Source of the DNA: Varroa destructor
Lineage: Eukaryota; Arthropoda; Arachnida; Mesostigmata; Varroidae
Length of the DNA: 64,000 nucleotides
Reading direction: 5' to 3'
NCBI RefSeq assembly: GCF_002443255.2
Contig: NW_019211456.1
Span: forward strand, 30,563,341 to 30,627,340
The notes under the pieces were generated by a model, which saw nothing but the letters and a program-made list of their open reading frames with translations, searched no databases and was not told where the DNA came from. How positions within the stretch are numbered: position 1 is the stretch's first letter; each line of letters opens with the position of its first letter. A program made the translations under genes and the position numbers. Shown one piece after another: positions 34,691 to 48,507 of the stretch.

Positions 34691-37600
34691 ATTATGGCAA
34701 TGGTGACGATGATTAACATTATAGACGTTAGAACTAGAAGCTCTAAGCAACTAGAAGCTCGCGCCAAAAACGAAGAAAAGAAAAGGAATCGCTCAATGCT
34801 AACGACACATAGTCCTCCATAAGATGATTGCTAACGAAAATGCGTCTGTCGGAAAACCACTGAAAAGAATCTTGTTTTCATGTATCAGACGTCTACTCCT
34901 TTATATTCCCATGCTATGCACTATGGTACAATGTATACTGTAGTACAGCAAATAATGCTTTTTATTAACTCGCTATTCTACCTGATCACATAACTCTCGT
35001 AATGAAATCTGTTCGACCCCAGCGTTTATCCCAGTTTGCGATAAACGTAGCAACATCGCGTGTATGTGGTCAGATGGCAGGAACGACGAGATGACCCCGG
35101 GGGAGATACACGAAACAAAGCTTGCGTAAAGATTAGTCCTATCCAAAGATGGACATTGCCATTGCCAAGATTGCCGTGTCCGTCATTCCTATACACGGGG
35201 TCTGATCTCCTCAAAAATATCCTCCGTTCGCCTTTATCTCAATTCAGTTCTTGCTACCTGATCCAGAAGAAGCGCGAACAAACAGTGCCGCAGAAAACGC
35301 AGTTTATCCGTGCAAAAAATAGTCCAATGATCATTTTAAAGGTAAGCATCTCCTGTATCGCTGTTCGTGTGCTTATTATGAATCGTACAACAGCGTAGAC
35401 CTTCGTCCAGCATCGTTCCGATATCAGAAAAGAATAAAATGCTATGTCACAACCAAGAAAATAACACTGATAAGTAGTAGCAGTAAGATTGGTGGAAATG
35501 CCCTTTTGCGCACCCGGACTACAGCCGGTAATTCTACAGACTTCAAGGCTCAGACAGGCGGTCAGAAGCACAGAAAGGGAAAACCATAAGGCTGCATGAA
35601 TTTTAGAAATAAAGGTTATTTCCGCCCCAACTTAACGAGTTCAGTTAAATGACGTTCTGTATTTGGGACAACTCAGAGGAAGCTATGTAGGAAATTTGCA
35701 TTTGTCCTTGTTTGCGTACATGATTAACCAAACAAAGAAAAAAATTACAGATAGAGAATTAAGCTAAGCTTCAATAAATTAAAGGGCGTTTGACACGTTC
35801 GTGGAATAATTATGAGAGCCAGTCGGTATCATGGTTATCAGTCGTTGTGCAAGAGGTATCCATAGTTTTGAATGCGTTGTGCCTCAATGAGATCGAAATG
35901 ACGGGTGAGAATTGGCTGACAAAGATACTATGACAGCCAGCGGATCTCGAATTAGTAGAGCGAGAATGACGGGGGTTGTTTTTCAATTGGACGATGACCG
36001 GGTCTGTTGATTTAATACCACCCCATCGGCAGCGCTGCGATTGAAGGAAGTGCAAGACGAAGAATGAAACCAAATGAACGACTAAATTTGGCCTTGGACA
36101 GCTATTCACTGCTTAGGGCGAAACAGCGAACCAAATGAGATGTGGCCAGCCACTAATTAACCAACAAATGCGACACAAGTCAGGATTATAAAGAAAAGCT
36201 TTTCAAATTTGATACGTTTTCGTGCTTTTCTGTGTGTGCTTCGAATTCGAAATTGAATTTTTTGTCCTTCGTCTCTACTTCTGTCCCTAACGGCCCAGTA
36301 TAGATGTTAAGCTTGCTGAAGGCTTGTATCGTAATACATATAAAAGTAATCTACTTCAATATTTGTGCGTCACTACGAGCAATTATTTCTATTGAATGCG
36401 TCAAGCAACATAAACCCCTTAAAAATGTTCTGTGCTATTCCAGTTGACGTTTTTAGCTTCAACAAGCAAGTAGTTATACCGGACGAAGAGTTACGGAACG
36501 AAGAGATCGGTTGGTAAGGCCGATCAACTAACCGTAATTGTTGCAAGAACCAACGCCTCTCAAGGAGAGCTACATAACTTGATGGGATAGCAATCCACGG
36601 CGACATAGTTCTGTTCCGCGGCTGTTCTTCCACACGGACGATCTTCAGTAACAAGCCACGGCCAATCAACGTGCTCTTGCAATACCTACTGCTTGCGGAG
36701 GGCTTTCTATTAACTTATGATATAGTGTTTCTTAGATATGTCGTAAGCAATCCGGAACTTACATACATTAAGTTTTTTCGAAACACATTCGAACTCACTA
36801 TTAAGAAGAGTCTTAAAAACACCGTCTGCGAAAACATGTGACGCGCCGCAAACCTTTTGGGACAACATATCCGTTGAACAATGGTAACTGGTTGACACAG
36901 AACAAGTTTATGGTTAGAGAGGACGAACGTACGATGCCTTTAGTACACACTGTTATGAGTCAGGGGTCAGCTATGATAGTAGCGCGAACAGTATGTAAGA
37001 CCACCTTTTTGCAACATTCTACTCTGCTATAAAAGGAGATACAAACTGCTTCCCGAGTCCCAAAACACGCTAATTATTGTTACGGTTAAAAGCAGGAGTA
37101 TTGAAATTTCTGCGCGAAGTGGTCGGCAAATAAGGGTCTGGCTGTCTGGTTATTTGGGAAACTTTGCTCGTCGCTGTCAACGACAAAGGTAGAAAAAGCT
37201 TCAGACCTAAGGCTAAATATTAAAGCTACGTATAAGTCTACTTATAGGAAAAGTGTGCTCCACAATTGTGTAACTTTAACTGCCTCGTGAGCGGTTCAAA
37301 GATGCTGTTCGTAAAGCACCGTCTCTAAAATGAAGAGCAAGACCGGGTTCAGTTTTAAATTACAGTGATATACGAAGCTATCACTGTCCATAAATGAAGA
37401 TCATACATACTTATGCCAAACAGAATATTCTACCGATAGGAAAACCGCAAATAGAGCTTTTTTTTTTTGTTTTATTAAAAACTATCTAGCTTCGTCTTTT
37501 TATGTTTATATGAAATGAGCTGTTTTTGCTAATTATGCGTTTTCAATGGAAATCGATGTTTTCTGCAATACTCGCAATGTAGCAATATGATTTGAAAAAC

Positions 37601-39467
37601 TTGGATGAATAATAATAAGCTAGCTTCTGCATCGTCGAGAATTCTGAGCGGGTGGTATCGAATTGATTTTTTGCGTATTACCGCACCCAATTAGATATCT
37701 GATTAGGACCATTGCTGACGCCTGGGCATGTAGCTTGGCGGTTGGTTTTATATAAGACTGCTGCTGTGTAAATAGCTGCGATTATCATTCTCGCCGTATT
37801 ATACAGCGCAAGGTTCTTTTGCGATCGTTGAAGTCTGCGCCGGCGACCATGTTGAAATTCAAGAGGTATCATTGGCAGCAACAACTGCTGGAAAGCGCCG
37901 CCCCCGTCTGCGGCACGGAGGCGGTACTAAAACCGTAGCTGGAAGCGATGATGCCATTGCAATAATGATATTGTGCTTTTAAAAAAGAGCTGTTTTCTAT
38001 TCTATAATACTGGTGCAAACATTTTGCTGCCGCTATGGTCCGTCCCGGGGGTCAGACATCGTCTTGACAATGGTACTTCGGCGCCTTGACGGGTTTCGAT
38101 TCGGCTCGGTATCTGCTTAATCGGTAGTGATTTGATCATCTAATTTTTTTCAGCGCGAGGACACACGCAAAGAAATGTACCACAACTTTTCTCTGGCATT
38201 CACTAATGGGACCTTCATAAGCAATCGCCATTGATCTCTGTTGTCGCCGCTGTTCGTCTTCTTTCGTTCATTCATTGAAAGCATCGACATTGCGTATATC
38301 GATACATAATTTTGTCCTTTTGCGTGCTATGTCCTTTACTTATCATTTCGTTTTTGTTTAGTGTACCTTCTATCGTAGTGGAGTTGATCCTATTACAACT
38401 GTTATTGCCGCCGCCGCCGGTGCTACCACTACGAGTGCGCTTCTGCCAAGACGAAATGATCGCGAAGAGATACAGGCAATTACAATATAAAACCCCTTCG
38501 ATCAAAGCTGTTGACGTGTCCAACATTTTAGCTAGCTAGCAATCAATCGCCAGTCGATCCAGAGTGTCAGTTTCATGAAAGGGGACGATAAATAATGAAT
38601 AGGCCGTGCAATTACTTTGTACGAAAACAGCTATTGTGATTCATGGCAAAATTTCGAAACGTAGATAAATTGCTCCGTAAAAGACGCCGTAAAAAGTAGA
38701 TAGGTGATAAGTAACATTGATTATAAATACACACATTATCCTCACATACGCGTACAAATATTTACATGTCGCTATAACAAAACATTCATTTTATGTCTAA
38801 CTAGAAATAGAAACGTATTGATGGATTAATTAGCACCGGATGTGTAGCTGCACATACGTTCTATGTGAAATACTATATTCTTGGGAATATTTATTCTGGG
38901 TGCCTTAAGATCGAGAGCTCGATAAGTGCACGAAGGACCGTTTTTCAGCTTCGATGTGTGCGCGTTCATGCAGTAGTTTTTAGCAAATGGTTGTTTTTTT
39001 CAAAAAATTTCGAAGGTTATCTCTGGCAAAAAAGAGTGAGGTGGTTGGCACGGAAGAGCCGACCTGTTAACAAGTACAGCCCAATTCAGCGTCTATACAG
39101 GCAATATTTTCCAGGGTCTTTGTCTGAGCTAATATTCTGTCCTACGGATCACGAGATTTACCTCTGCCAAAGGGAACGTTATCGGTAACCGGTACTTAGG
39201 TCTACAGTCGGTCAACAGCGAGGACTAATTTGCACAGGCGGCAAGCAAAAGGGGACTAACTTGCTAACTAAAGTTATAGTTGAATTTTACCAATTCTTTT
39301 CTGCGAATAGAACAGTGCCGAGTAACTGCTTCGCCATTGTCCACTGGACTCTGTCTAAGGCCTATTCAAGTAGTATGCTATTAGCCTTTGTAAGCATCCG
39401 GCAGACATTTCAGGAGGAAGTATGGTGGGCAGCACACTATCAAAAGACAGGGTATTATCCTAAAAAC

Positions 39468-39472
<5 letters not shown>

Positions 39473-39500
<28 letters not shown>
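39473..39500. repeat. (TA)14 microsatellite
   Basis: Fourteen perfect TA units. Confidence 0.96.
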
Positions 39501-39503
<3 letters not shown>

Positions 39504-40168
39504 ACGAATCGATCCGTTTGACACTGTGGTCCTATTTTCCGACCGATGTGCAGTTTCGACAGTCGAAAGACCGTGCCCGCTTTTGTGGCCAGCTTTTGTG
39601 ATCGGCAGCGCACAACCGTATTTCTTATATCCTAAAAACTTCAAAGCTTCAAGAGTAACTTGTTTGGTTATATATAAACGAACGTATTGTTAAAAGGTAT
39701 TATCGCTGTTGGAGCTATTGCCTTCCGAAATCATAGCACAGTAAGATTTATATCTCGTCACGTTTTATAAATATCGGCGACCATTATCAAATGAATTTAA
39801 AGCAATATATCTATACTTCTATAAAAGTAGAGTTTTCAACCGTTCCTCCACTTACGAGCAGCTGTTGAGTTTGCATTAATAACAACACCAAGGTAAAAGT
39901 AATCATTACGGTCGACACCCCGTCATTCCAGTAATGACGAAACACTGTTACAAGAATCAATAATTATCACCACATTTGTTATTAGTGTGTGTCATCGATC
40001 GTCCATACAAAACACCTGATTTGGGCAGTCCAGCAATTATGCCTACGACCAAGAAAATGGCGGCAGTTTCTATCTACAGTGCAGATCTATCACCTATCTT
40101 CCATCGTTCGTCTTTTCTCTCCGTGCAATTTCATAGCTTGTTAAACTAAAGTGATGCACTTATCTTTC

Positions 40169-40183
40169 ATAATAATAATAATA
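40169..40183. repeat. (AAT) microsatellite
   Basis: Roughly five AAT-type units. Confidence 0.85.
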
Positions 40184-43100
40184 GACGCTGATGCTTTATT
40201 TGAGCGTTTTTCGAAATAGTGCGGGACGCAACAGAGTCGAACAAAGCACGGGTCGTAAACAGTTCGTATACGTGCATCGAGCCGCTGAGGGGGACAACTA
40301 AACAGTACGTCAATGTGTGTATCTGGATAATCTGCGTTTTGCTGATCAAACAAAAAATGATCTGCAGTATGACATCTGTCACAACAGAGACATCTGTGTG
40401 AATTTTTGACGAATATGAGAATGTTGTTTAGGTTGAATCCATAAGATTTCGCAGTATGGTCAGTTGATCAAAGGGCCCACTTATATATCCCTATCCGACA
40501 CATATGCAACTTCCTCGGAGACACAAGCCGGCGGAAATTGTATGTCTCCTGATATTTAAATAGCTGTTCCTCTGCTTAGCGGTTATGTCGTAATGATACA
40601 AACGGTTTACGCTGACAAAAGCAGTACAAAAATTTATACACTGGCATCTATTAGTTAGTCCGTGCCTACGTAATAGAATAACATCCTGCTCGTATGGCGT
40701 AATATTCAAACCATGACGACAAATCAACAGAGAATTTATGTGGCGTATTTTTCAAAGTCACACAACTACGCCTATGGATCCTGACTGAGTCAGAAGTTCT
40801 TTTCGCATGCGTCTGATGTTTAAAAGATCGGAAGTCATCATGATTAAACGATTTTAACAAGGCGACAGATAGCTTCGCCAACCATTGACCGAATACCGCT
40901 GATCCAATGAAATCCAGCCATTTGACATATACGATGCTCGTGATGACGACGCGACAACCGCAGGTCGACACCTGCTAACAGCAGATGCGTACTACCTATT
41001 TAGGTTACGTCAATTTATATTGAAACAAAATGCAATCTATTATTAGATTTCGTATGAGTGGTAATTCTTGCAGCGGCATCGTCGTCAGAGGTTGAAGTAC
41101 CGAAAACCATTTACATGGCTCCCAACGCAGAAATTGACATAAATTCTAGCAGAGTAATAACTTATTACAGTATTTGATAGTTCTGTCAGTTAGTACGTCT
41201 TCAGTCGTCGAGAGTTTCGTAAGGCAAAGAATAAAGGATAAAACGTCCATTTTGCCCTATTGAAGTGAAAAGATACAGAATAAATTTGGGCCCAAACGTA
41301 ATGTACCCTAAGAAATAAACATGAATAAGCTCATTGCAAAGTAGCTCAGTTAATGAACCCGAGTAAACGACGGGAAAAAAGTGCGGCCAACTGCGATCGT
41401 GAGGTTCGCAAAGCATCGATAGATTTGTTGTTTGACGTTATCTAGTAGCGTGCACGATGACGGTACAATACGGCACACATCCGATTGTTATTTAGCCGTT
41501 ATGGTAATAATCCTTGACTCACATATACTTGTTGCATCAACATCATTTCGTTCTGTTTTTTCATTTTCATGTAGAAACTCGTTCGTTAGTTATTATGGCA
41601 CCAGCAATCCATTTGTACGTCACTGAAGACGTGTAGTCCTTACATCCATATTCTACGAAGACCGACGTACCGTAGAAGAATATATATGCGCGAAGTAAAG
41701 TATGTATCGAGGATTACATTTCATACTGCCATTACAAACTACTTTCATTTGCGCACGTTTCAGGCAACAGTAGATCGGTCTATTTTTAATAGGCTAACAA
41801 CAACATAATTACCACTTTTTGTATTTATATGTACGTGAGAGTATTTTTTTTGTCTCTTTTCTCACGTCATAACGTAGCCTTCTAATACGATAAATGCTAT
41901 GGACTCTGTCGAGGTTTAAATAAATCTGTGTTCGGCTACAAAAGAAAGACTGCGTCGATTTCGTCGTCAGATCTGCGCTTTTTTTTTGGAGACATTATGG
42001 CATTATGCACCCAACAAGCATGTAATAGGTGTATCAACTGCAGCGGTAATGATGGTGGCAATTTATGTGGTCGCTCATTGGAGAAGATCACGGAATCTTT
42101 ACCCCGTTGGCTACCACTCCTGATGGTTTACTTCAGCGTGCTGCATTTTGCCTCGCTGCGACCGTTGGGTGCCGATCGTTTCGTGCTTCAACTACGTACA
42201 CTGTCGAAAGTTCTTCACTAAGTCGTTTTCTCTCTCTTTTTTTTTGTTCCGGTTTGTCCGCCCGTGCAAACATACAAAAAATGGCAGCAGCCGATAAACA
42301 TAGAAGATTTTACACACGTATCTTCGCATCATGGACCATTTTCGAATGTCTTGATAATTATTTGGAGAATCGCCCCTGTATCGTCTGACACTTTGATAGC
42401 ACAGGAAATTTTGCACTTCTTCCACCGCGAACGCTGAACATGGCGTTGTATAACGGCTGGACGCAAGCGATGTCGCTCCCGAAAAGATCGCTCATGAAGG
42501 TCAAACCTTTCGAACCATTGATCCAATGCTAGCACCGTCAACCCAGCAGCGGGCGCGAATACTTCCCACAGTTACTCAGTCAGCGTCGATTCTCATCGTT
42601 TGTTGATTGGCGAGAGCGGCCATGCAAAAAATCAAATTTAACTCCTGAAATATTTCATCCAAACGCGCTAGCACCGAGAAATTGCTGCCACCGCCGTCGG
42701 AGAATCCTCTACCGCTGTATCAACTTCGGCTGTCCCGACGATAAGTTCTTGGTATCTACGTTTCTGCTGATGCCGCTACCGCCATAAATGATGTCTCGTA
42801 CGAGCTAAATGAACGTAAGCGTTTTCTGGTTTGTTGGGTCGCTTGCTTCGATGCGGTACACGGTTATTCGATGTTCTAAAATTGGCGCCGATGTTTGTAT
42901 CAGCCGTTCGAGGCGCTGGTCGAACTTTGAAAAGGCGCTCGGTGACCCTTAACCAAAAAAGGCACCATCGGAAAAAACGACTTTGACTTTGATAATAAGA
43001 TTCACCGTGATGATTATGACGGGGATGATGATAAACGGGTGAAAAGTTACAATGAAATATTGCTGAATAGCTGATAGAATAATGATAATCACAGATGATG

Positions 43101-43200
43101 GCGGTGAAGAATGCCACGCGAGTATGTGCTAAGCGCGAACGCGCCTAACTCGAAATACCTGGTAATGGTTGTTCTAAATGTGTTTTTTTTTCGATATAAC

Positions 43201-43228
43201 ATATGTTTTTAGTATTTTAAAAACATAT
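43201..43228. repeat. Perfect 11-bp hairpin
   Basis: ATATGTTTTTA at 43201-43211 and TAAAAACATAT at 43218-43228 enclose a 6-nt loop. It lies at the boundary between a GC-richer segment and AT-rich DNA. It could be a short MITE core or a cruciform-prone site. Confidence 0.88.
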
Positions 43229-46200
43229 TTGTTAGGCATGAATTTTAATAACATTTATTAGCATAATTAGATAGTGCGGAAAAAATCCTTGCCTCTGGTT
43301 GGAATATGTTAGACACGATCTATGGCCAACTGTTTTTGGTTATAAATTACAAAGACAATACGAGGAGAAATAATAAACACTTTCTGAGAAATTCTATTCC
43401 AATAAATGGGAACGTGATTCCCCACTATAGGCTGTAGACTATTAACGCTGACCTTAGCGGAACATTTAGAAAAGGTGATATTGCAAGCAAAATGAACTGT
43501 AACATATTGCGTTAACAACATCAAAGAATCTATTACAAACAAATTCTTCATCCAGCGTAGCTAGGTAACTACATGTGACAGCACTTCAGACCAAAGGCTC
43601 TCATTTCTTTTACCGAAACATCGCTCAGGAGTGAACCTGTAATGCTTGGTTACAGAGCCTTTTTCCTATACCATTAGGACTCTGGTAGCACGCTCAATGT
43701 GTAGTGCTTTCTTGGCTTTTTTTCTCTAATAACAATCATTTATGGGTGATGCCCAATGGCGCGAATTGACATTGGATATTGGCCTTGCTTGTAACGATCG
43801 AGTGTAATTTTCGAGGAACATAGATCTGTAGTCCCTCAAACGTTTCGCCCTGCGCTAAAACTTTGTTATCTGTATGTGTAGTGATGAGCCTACATTGCAT
43901 TGGAAAGAAATTTGCTTCCTCGCAACATTCACCCCCCGATAGGCAAAAAAAAGAAAGTAAAAACTCCAGAAATAAAATTCTCATGTTACCTTACCTGTTT
44001 CCTGGGAATAACCTAAGTGAGATTTTTAGCCGGCATTTGCGTAGACAAGCGGTAACGTTCTCACAAAACACGATTTGTTGAACTCAGATTTAGTGGTTTA
44101 ATTCCGAATTGGCCTCCCAGCAAATCCATTAAGTCCTGTTTAACATGCGTAGGCGATTTTTTTGCAAGTCCTTCATAACTATCGATAAGCTTTTTCTTCT
44201 CATAGATGTTTAATGTTGCACAATAAAACATTAAGCGTTGCCCAACAAATAACGAACGTTTCAAAACTGCCAGACTAGTCCGTGATAGCAGGCGCATTTT
44301 GATTCCCATAAATTGAATAGTAATCTTTGCCTGAGGTCCTTAATTCGCACGACGCCGTCTAAATGTGCATCAGTCTACTAATATATTTCGTATATTGACG
44401 TCTAATATAGATAGCCCACACTTCAGAAGACAGCTAGCAAGGATATGTACGTAACCAGTAGTACTCCCGTGAGCTCAGCTTACCGATTTATCGGTTACAC
44501 ACACGGTATTTCATGTCTTCCTCTATCTATTTCACTGAAAATGCCTATATGTCTTCGAATTTTAAAACGTAATACTGACTTGGAAAATTGCTACAAAGGT
44601 TCAAGCAATCGGACGAATGCGGCCCTCACGACAACGGCGCGGCCACTGTCGACAGACAAAACGAATAGCAACTTTTAGCAGCTGCACGCCATTTTATCGT
44701 CATCAGTCATTTCGTGCAATTTATTTTCTTTGTTTTCACTTTTCTCCGCTTGTTCGTCCTCGATGCCCCCGGGACGACTGTTTCATCCTACGGAGAAACC
44801 GCGACAGACCGAGCGAGTACCAGCAGAAGGGTAGGCGAGAACGGGGGCCCGGAATTAGGCAAGATCCAGGCCGATCCGCATCGCTACCATCTGACAGACA
44901 GGTGGTAATTTGTTCTTATGCAAGAGGACTGCCACTCGCATATTGGTGAAACCGATAATTACATAAAAAGAAAGAAAATGTTAAGGACGGTTAACCGTGT
45001 GCTACGAGTCTAAGTATTGGCCAAGACACTGCTGTACAGCCGTAATTGTTGAGCGGTTTTGGTAACGGATAAACGCTTTTAATCAAAGCATTGAATACCC
45101 ATAGAATAGGGTGAATAAATTCGCCTTCTGGCGTTCTATCCACTCTACGTTGCTTCTCTGAGCGTATTGATAAATGCTTCTAATGGTAGATTATTAGTAA
45201 GCAATTTGTTAGCAGCATGCTTTTTTCAGAAAGGTTGGAAATTTACCAATAAGTAAATTGTCCCAGCGTATTGGAGCCGATGCGCTAGCTGGATCGTAGC
45301 TTTAAGAATAAGAAGCTGTTCAAAATAGAGCTCCTATAGCGTATGACAGGCGGTTCGTAAAATGCAAGCCTGTATGTTTGTCACTAAACCTATGCTTGAT
45401 CAAACTAACCGATTCTTAAATAAACGTATTGTTTTTATAACTAAGCACCGATAACGGGAAATTCGTTGGCTTACTATATATCTCGTATCAGCTCCACGAG
45501 TCTTGTACTTAAAAGCCTGGGTTCTTGTACCGCCGTTGAGTATTCCATCAAACAGCTGGCTATCCGTACGACATTAACTGTACTTACGGTATTTGAATTG
45601 TTGTTATAAATTTAAACTGTCTACGATGTGTGCCTGAAATTCAGCAGGCACTACGCCACCATCGAGACGAGTTTTATGAATATTATAAGAACTTAACTGG
45701 GATTGATCTACAAATGCCTTTTTTCTAAAGGCCCCCCTATTGCGTAATCTTAGTGCAGTTGGAATGTAGGTGCACGGCTTCCTATGATAACGCAGCCTGT
45801 ACACAGCGCAGCGTCTTAAGCGCAGGTCTCTTAAGCTTACGGGCTCACGGAATAAATAAAGCTCGATTTTCTTTGGTCTTACTGCAAAATCACCTTGGTC
45901 AGGTTATGTGTACACATGAATTCTGTTAGCAATGGTGAATGGCCTAGGCTAAATATAATGCATAGAAAAAGTACGAATATATCGTGCTTAGCCTGCCCGA
46001 CTATGGTACATTTCACATCGATAATAACAATGGTAACATATGTTTTTCAAGAACAGCATATTATCTTACATCAACAACGTTAAAGGTAAACACTTTTCAA
46101 GTTCAACAAACATATCAGTGCTGTTGTATGCTAATACTTCAAATACCGCTTCATGCAAGTGCCTACCCCGTGAGTTTTAATGGGGCATAAATTTCGCATC

Positions 46201-48147
46201 GAACGGACTTTACGGGTTAGTCTTACGTTAGATAGATACATTTTAAAAACAAAGTGAAGAATCGAAACACGCCACAGAAAATTTGTCAACGGTCGTCTGT
46301 CCGTTCTTTCATGATTCCGTCGGATGTCTATTTCTGCCTGCTGTGTGGTGGAATCAACGCACAGCTGACAGGCTTCGGTACTCGTTATTGTCTTCAATCG
46401 CGACGTGCTTTGAATGCTAATGTATCATTATTTCATGTAATGTGTCCTATAGTTGAATGTTTTTGGGAGAAAGGCCACTCCGTACAGAATCCCGCTGACA
46501 TGTCGAATCAACTGGTTTTAACTAGTCCTCGTTGACGATCATGAATTATTTTTATATAGAAACACCTATGATGCATTTAGAAAGGCATAGTAAATCGACG
46601 AAACCATAATTCGATCATACCATAGAATGGCCACTCGTACACGACCCATTATGTGTCGTTGCCTTTGCCAACGGGCTTTCTTTTTAGTCAGATCAGTCGT
46701 ATCACGGGCGCAGTCGCTAATAAATAGCCACGCCTATGAAAGCCAAAGGCATGTAAGGCGAGGGATCTCGTCTGTCGAGTGATGCGTTTCCAACTATCTT
46801 TTCTGGGAAACGTTTCATTAACACTAATAATATCTCACATCCGTACAATTCATGCTCCAAAGTGATACGAACCTGCCGCAACAATAATCCGCTATCGCTA
46901 TAGATATGATCCTCTTTAAGAGCCGTATAACCTAACCTGTTTCACACCTATCCAAAACCCTTTTTACGTGATCTACCTATGGGAAGCCAGTGGTAGCTCT
47001 ATCGACGACCGGCCTTTAGCGCAGCAAGTGCACCTCAAGAAACAAACGCTGTAAGTAAAATCATAAGAATCGGATTATGTGACGAGGCTGAACAAGCTAA
47101 GCGTTCGTTTTTCTTTCTCTTTATTTTTTATACGTTTGCCTTACTTAAGAGACAAAACATATATGTTATCTTTGACAGAATCCTAACCACGTTAGCGATC
47201 TTTGGGCCACACGACTGTCAGGTCTGGACGAGGATAATTGTTAAATGGTGAGGTAGAAACCAACGTAGCCTGCTAATTCACAGTCAGATGTCAATATACT
47301 CCGAATACAGAGAATTTTTGAAGTCTTCGATATTTAAATCGCACATTTTACGTGTATAAATGCTGAGAACAATACAAAATTGCAATAAAAAAAGAGCAGC
47401 AAATTCTTGTTTCACATTTATATTCAACTTTTTAACGTATTATATGACTGTATCTTTATTTTGTAGTCGAATACAGCCGGTGAGTGTTGAGACTGAAAAC
47501 AACGATGGAGGATAGGTAACCGCCTAGAGCATTCAACATTGTTCTATACAGACTATACAGATAGAAACAAGTCTCGTACCCTCTGTGTTGAACATCGGCC
47601 GATCTGAACTAGGTTCTATTCTCTCTAACTAAATCTGAATATAAAGCTTTTAATCAGTATATTCAACATGTTTAAAATGTCTACATCTATAGAGACTTTG
47701 ACTACACATCGAATCTGTTTGTTCCAGTACGCATGTATGGCATTAGGGGTTTCTATACAATTTCTGACTCAGCAGTTTACAGATCTTACCTGTCCTTTGG
47801 CCTGATTGCCGATCGGTCTGTCACATCCAGTATTAGACCGTAGTCCTGCCGTCGTAAACGATTTAACCCCAGAGAAAAGAGTAGTTTAGCAAAAATCTTT
47901 CGGCATCACATCGAAAGCACCATTCTCATATGCTAGCGATAGGACGGTCAAATCGAGCGTGAAATCGGTTAGTTATGCTGGTACGGGCCCTTGCTAGCCC
48001 AGTCTTGTGGCAGTCCCAGAATGCGGAGTAGCTGCCGAAGTGCAGGACTGAGGGCAAGCTTTTCCTTCGGATCGTTAATCATACATGATAGAATAAGTTG
48101 ATCTGGCTTGAAGGTCTACATGAAGATGCGAAAAGCTTCGCGCAATT

Positions 48148-48507
48148 TTGCACGTTTCATTACGTGCACACGCAGTAACATGGCTCGCACGGACTAGCTA
48201 CGGGACGCCGCAAGGATGTATGCTGGTTATTCATTTACTGTTCACAACGCCTGACATCTCTAACAATGACATTTTGGTAATTGTTCCCTGTGTAAGTCGT
48301 AGTGTACAAGCCAGTGAGTGCATGGACAAATACGTCGCACGTTTCGCAATACATCCGAATACGTATGTGCTACATGTTAATGAAGTACGCCGCAAGGAAC
48401 TAGAGAGCTGGCAGATTTTCGAATGGATCCTCTTTATAGCGGATCCTAAACTAACTAACTATATAAGCCTTTTTAATTATGTAAGTTCTTATTGTTGCGT
48501 GGCTTAG
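48148..48507 (+). mobile_element. Possible highly decayed reverse transcriptase fragment
   Basis: A 119-codon plus-strand open frame contains TSYGTPQGCMLVIHLLFT. This resembles the G-x-P-Q-G-x-x-L-x-P-x-L-F block of non-LTR reverse transcriptases. About 16 codons later comes SNNDILVIV with SRSVQASECMDKYVARFA, which could be the remains of the F/Y-A-D-D-I-L block with an intervening deletion. The catalytic aspartate pair is not intact and no other RT block flanks it. The similarity is short, so chance is a real alternative. Confidence 0.32.

Noticed and set aside
43736..43984. Minus-strand 82-codon ORF with an ATG and signal-peptide-like start
   Set aside because: The hydrophobic start is encoded by a pyrimidine-rich run. 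There is no recognisable domain, splice site or neighbour. Chance is the simplest reading.
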